The translations under genes and the position numbers were made by a program. Shown here in pieces: positions 8,452-10,000 of a stretch of 10,000 bases of DNA. The notes under the pieces were generated by a model. The model did not search any database and was not told the origin of the DNA. It was given only the letters and a program-made list of their open reading frames with translations. Source of the DNA: Acropora yongei (taxonomy: Eukaryota; Cnidaria; Anthozoa; Scleractinia; Acroporidae); assembly GCA_014634225.1 (NCBI GenBank), contig BLFN01000917.1, positions 890,375-900,374 on the forward strand, written 5' to 3'. The first letter of the stretch is position 1, and every line of letters starts with the position of its first letter.

Positions 8452-9106
8452 ACATCGAACACGAATTTAGGGGCGATTAACATGAACCTGGTCGGAGCCG
8501 ACGACTTAAAAATTGCAGTGCCGTTAGGCCTTGAGCTAGTCCATTTCAGACCAACCGCAGTGGCTGCTTAACCAGGATCACCAACTTAAACCTTCTGGAC
8601 GGAACGTCACTTCACAACTAATAAACTTAAGGTAACAAAGACTAAGCCAACCGAAATAAACAAGGGATTAACAATACTTAATTAACGTGCCTGGCTAAGC
8701 GGCCAAGCCCTACACTAATGACGCCAACGAGGGATTATATAACGGATTAGTACGATATCGGATTTCTACAACAATGATGATGGTACTACAGGGTTGTTTC
8801 CCAACATCACAAGAACATTCGACCTAAGTTTTAGCGTTATACAGCCTTTATCTACTAACATACACTTAAGACTAGGAATACAGCAGCTTGAGCTTGCAAT
8901 TAGTGCTACTCCTTCAGAAATATCACAAAAATGAGAAAAGTTAAGTGCAACATATCGCTAATGATAATAAGAAGCGTTTTTGATTCACTTATTCTGAAAT
9001 ATTGACAACGTGAAAGTGAATTGCCATTCCATCATAAAAGTAAAAATGAAGCGAAGTATTTTTTGTTTGCTTCTATAATCTTGACAATTCTTCATTTAAT
9101 TGTTAC

Positions 9107-9168
9107 CTTTCTATATCCGCCATCATGAGTGTAAGTAGGCGTGTTTAAAAAGAACAATTCCTTCTGAT
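9107..9168 (-). pseudogene. Decayed copy of the exon tail in repeat unit 3
   Basis: This matches the end of the crystallin exon at 9819-9870, from the GGAATTGTTCT region to AGAAAG|GTAAC. It carries about 10 extra bases after CACGCC, which shift the frame into a TGA. The GT donor is intact (9106-9105). Confidence 0.8.
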
Positions 9169-9818
9169 ACATCTAACACGAATTTAGGGGCGATTAACAT
9201 GAACCTGGTCCGAGCCGACAACTTTAAAATTGCAGTGTCGTTAGGCCTTGAGCTAGTCCATTTCAGACCAACCGCAGTGGCTGCTTAACCAGGATCACTA
9301 ATTTAAACCTTCTGGCCGGAACGTCACTTCACAAATAATAAACTTAAGGTAACAAAGACTAAGCCAACCGAAATAAACAAGGGATTAAAAATACTTAATT
9401 AACGTGCCTGACTAAGCGGCCAGGCCCTAAACTAATGACGCCAACGAGGGATTAACGGATTAGTGCGATATCGGGATTTCTACAACAATAATGATGGTAC
9501 TACAGGGTTGTTTCCCAACAGCACAAGAACATTCGACCTAAGTTTTAGCGTTATACAGCCTTTATCTACTAACATACACTTAAGACTAGGAATACAGCAG
9601 CTTGAGCTTGCAATTAGTGCTACTCCTTCAGAAATATCAAAAAAATGAGAAAAGTTAAGTGCAACATATCGCTAATGATAATAAGAAGCGTTTTTGATTC
9701 ACTTATTCTGAAATATTGACAACATGAAAGTGAATTGCCATTCTATCATAAAAGTAAAAATGAAGCAAAGTATTTTTTTTGCTTATATAATCGTGATAAT
9801 TCTTAATTTAATTGTTAC

Positions 9819-10000
9819 CTTTCTATGTCCGCCATAGTGGGCGTGTTCAAACAGAACAATTCCTTGTGATTGTTGCGGCAGGAGATAAACTGAGCCATTG
9901 ACGCCTGAAATGTCCACCTCCTGGTTGCTCTGCCCGAGGATTTTTATCCAACTCTCCTTGTTATCTGTCTTATCATTGAAATCCTTGTATTTATAAAAGA
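9819..10000 (-). CDS. Penultimate exon (partial) of a beta/gamma-crystallin domain protein
   Basis: On the minus strand a frame is open from the window edge (first full codon 9998-9996) to 9819, giving 60 residues and then AAG|GTAACA, a usable 5' splice site in phase 0. The last ~16 residues, GIVLFEHAHYGGHRK, are the first strands of a beta/gamma-crystallin Greek-key motif (aromatic-E-x-x-x-aromatic-G-G pattern). The preceding ~44 residues are hydrophilic, with a short SVYLLP strand, and I do not recognise them. Joined to the exon at 6638-6853, the domain continues without gap or frame change. The exon runs off the window, so its 5' end, the protein start and any signal peptide are not visible. 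Proteins of this family are structural or calcium-binding; the role of this one is unknown. The last 52 bases of the exon are duplicated three times in the following intron. Confidence 0.85.

Larger units (their letters stand above)
6854..9818 (-). other. Intron (2,965 bases, phase 0) splitting the first Greek-key motif
   Basis: The donor GTAACA (9818-9813) and acceptor CAG (6856-6854) bracket this intron. Removing it joins ...GGHRK to FYDRN..., which restores an ungapped crystallin fold alignment. It contains the tandem array at 7446-9818. The remaining stretch from 6857 to 7445 is AT-rich and shows no repeat or exon that I can support. Confidence 0.8.
7446..9870. repeat. Tandem array, ~715-base unit, about 3.4 copies, spanning an exon-intron junction
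   Basis: The shared start TTGAGCTTGCAATTAG recurs at 7446, 8172, 8888 and 9602, giving units of 726, 716 and 714 bases and a partial fourth of about 269. Units 2 and 3 are nearly identical throughout. The first ~450 bases of unit 1 are more diverged, as expected at the edge of an array evolving by unequal crossing-over. Homology at the right ends at about 9870, inside the coding exon (9819-10000). In gene orientation the order is exon tail (E), 217 intronic bases (I), then ~433 further intronic bases (U), repeated as E-I-U three times and ending with E-I. No transposase, tRNA-like or rRNA-like sequence is seen in the unit. Confidence 0.92.

Noticed and set aside
9463..9648. Plus-strand 61-codon frame (MRYRDFYNNN...) and its equivalents in the other repeat units
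   Set aside because: It lies antisense in the intron inside the tandem array. Units are nearly identical, so shared openness is not evidence of selection, and the upstream part of the frame differs between units.

Overview
This window looks like nuclear DNA of an animal, most probably a cnidarian and plausibly a stony coral. It is AT-rich and full of degenerate interspersed repeats. It has no long uninterrupted reading frame, and its one convincing gene is split by an intron. The coral assignment rests on several repeats that match dispersed coral sequences I remember. It is an inference, not a database result.

The only protein-coding gene supported here is on the minus strand and covers the right third of the window. 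A partial exon (9819-10000, running off the edge) and a terminal exon (6638-6853) join in the same phase across an intron of 2,965 bases. Together they give one complete beta/gamma-crystallin domain of two Greek-key motifs at the C-terminus of the protein. The terminal exon has a good branch site and acceptor, a stop codon, and a polyadenylation signal with a T/GT-rich downstream element. Neither exon is obvious as a stand-alone ORF; the domain only appears when they are joined.

The most unusual structure is inside that intron. A tandem array at 7446-9870 has three full units of about 714-726 bases plus a partial fourth. Each unit carries a copy of the last ~52 bases of the upstream exon with its 5' splice site. 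The array therefore arose by duplication of a segment that starts inside the exon and runs ~660 bases into the intron. The three extra exon tails are decayed: they share an insertion of about 9-16 bases, two are out of frame, and one has lost its GT donor.

The left two thirds (1-6400) are intergenic and repeat-rich. From left to right there is: a G-run repeat (about 181-356) set among ancient duplicated blocks; a 400-base inverted-repeat element with a TTA target-site duplication (780-1179); a repeat tail with (CTGAA)n (1351-1378); a palindromic GATC-rich MITE (2631-2825); a degenerate repeat with TATCCAG(C/T)GG submotifs (about 3117-3330); an A-rich stretch (3480-3800); a damaged and a full copy of a TTTCTCGAAAGTCCCGA inverted-repeat element (about 3870-4005 and 4622-4860); a 5S rRNA-derived SINE on the minus strand (about 5416-5655); and a further dispersed repeat (about 5780-6040). 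No rRNA or tRNA gene, CRISPR array or prokaryotic signal was found.
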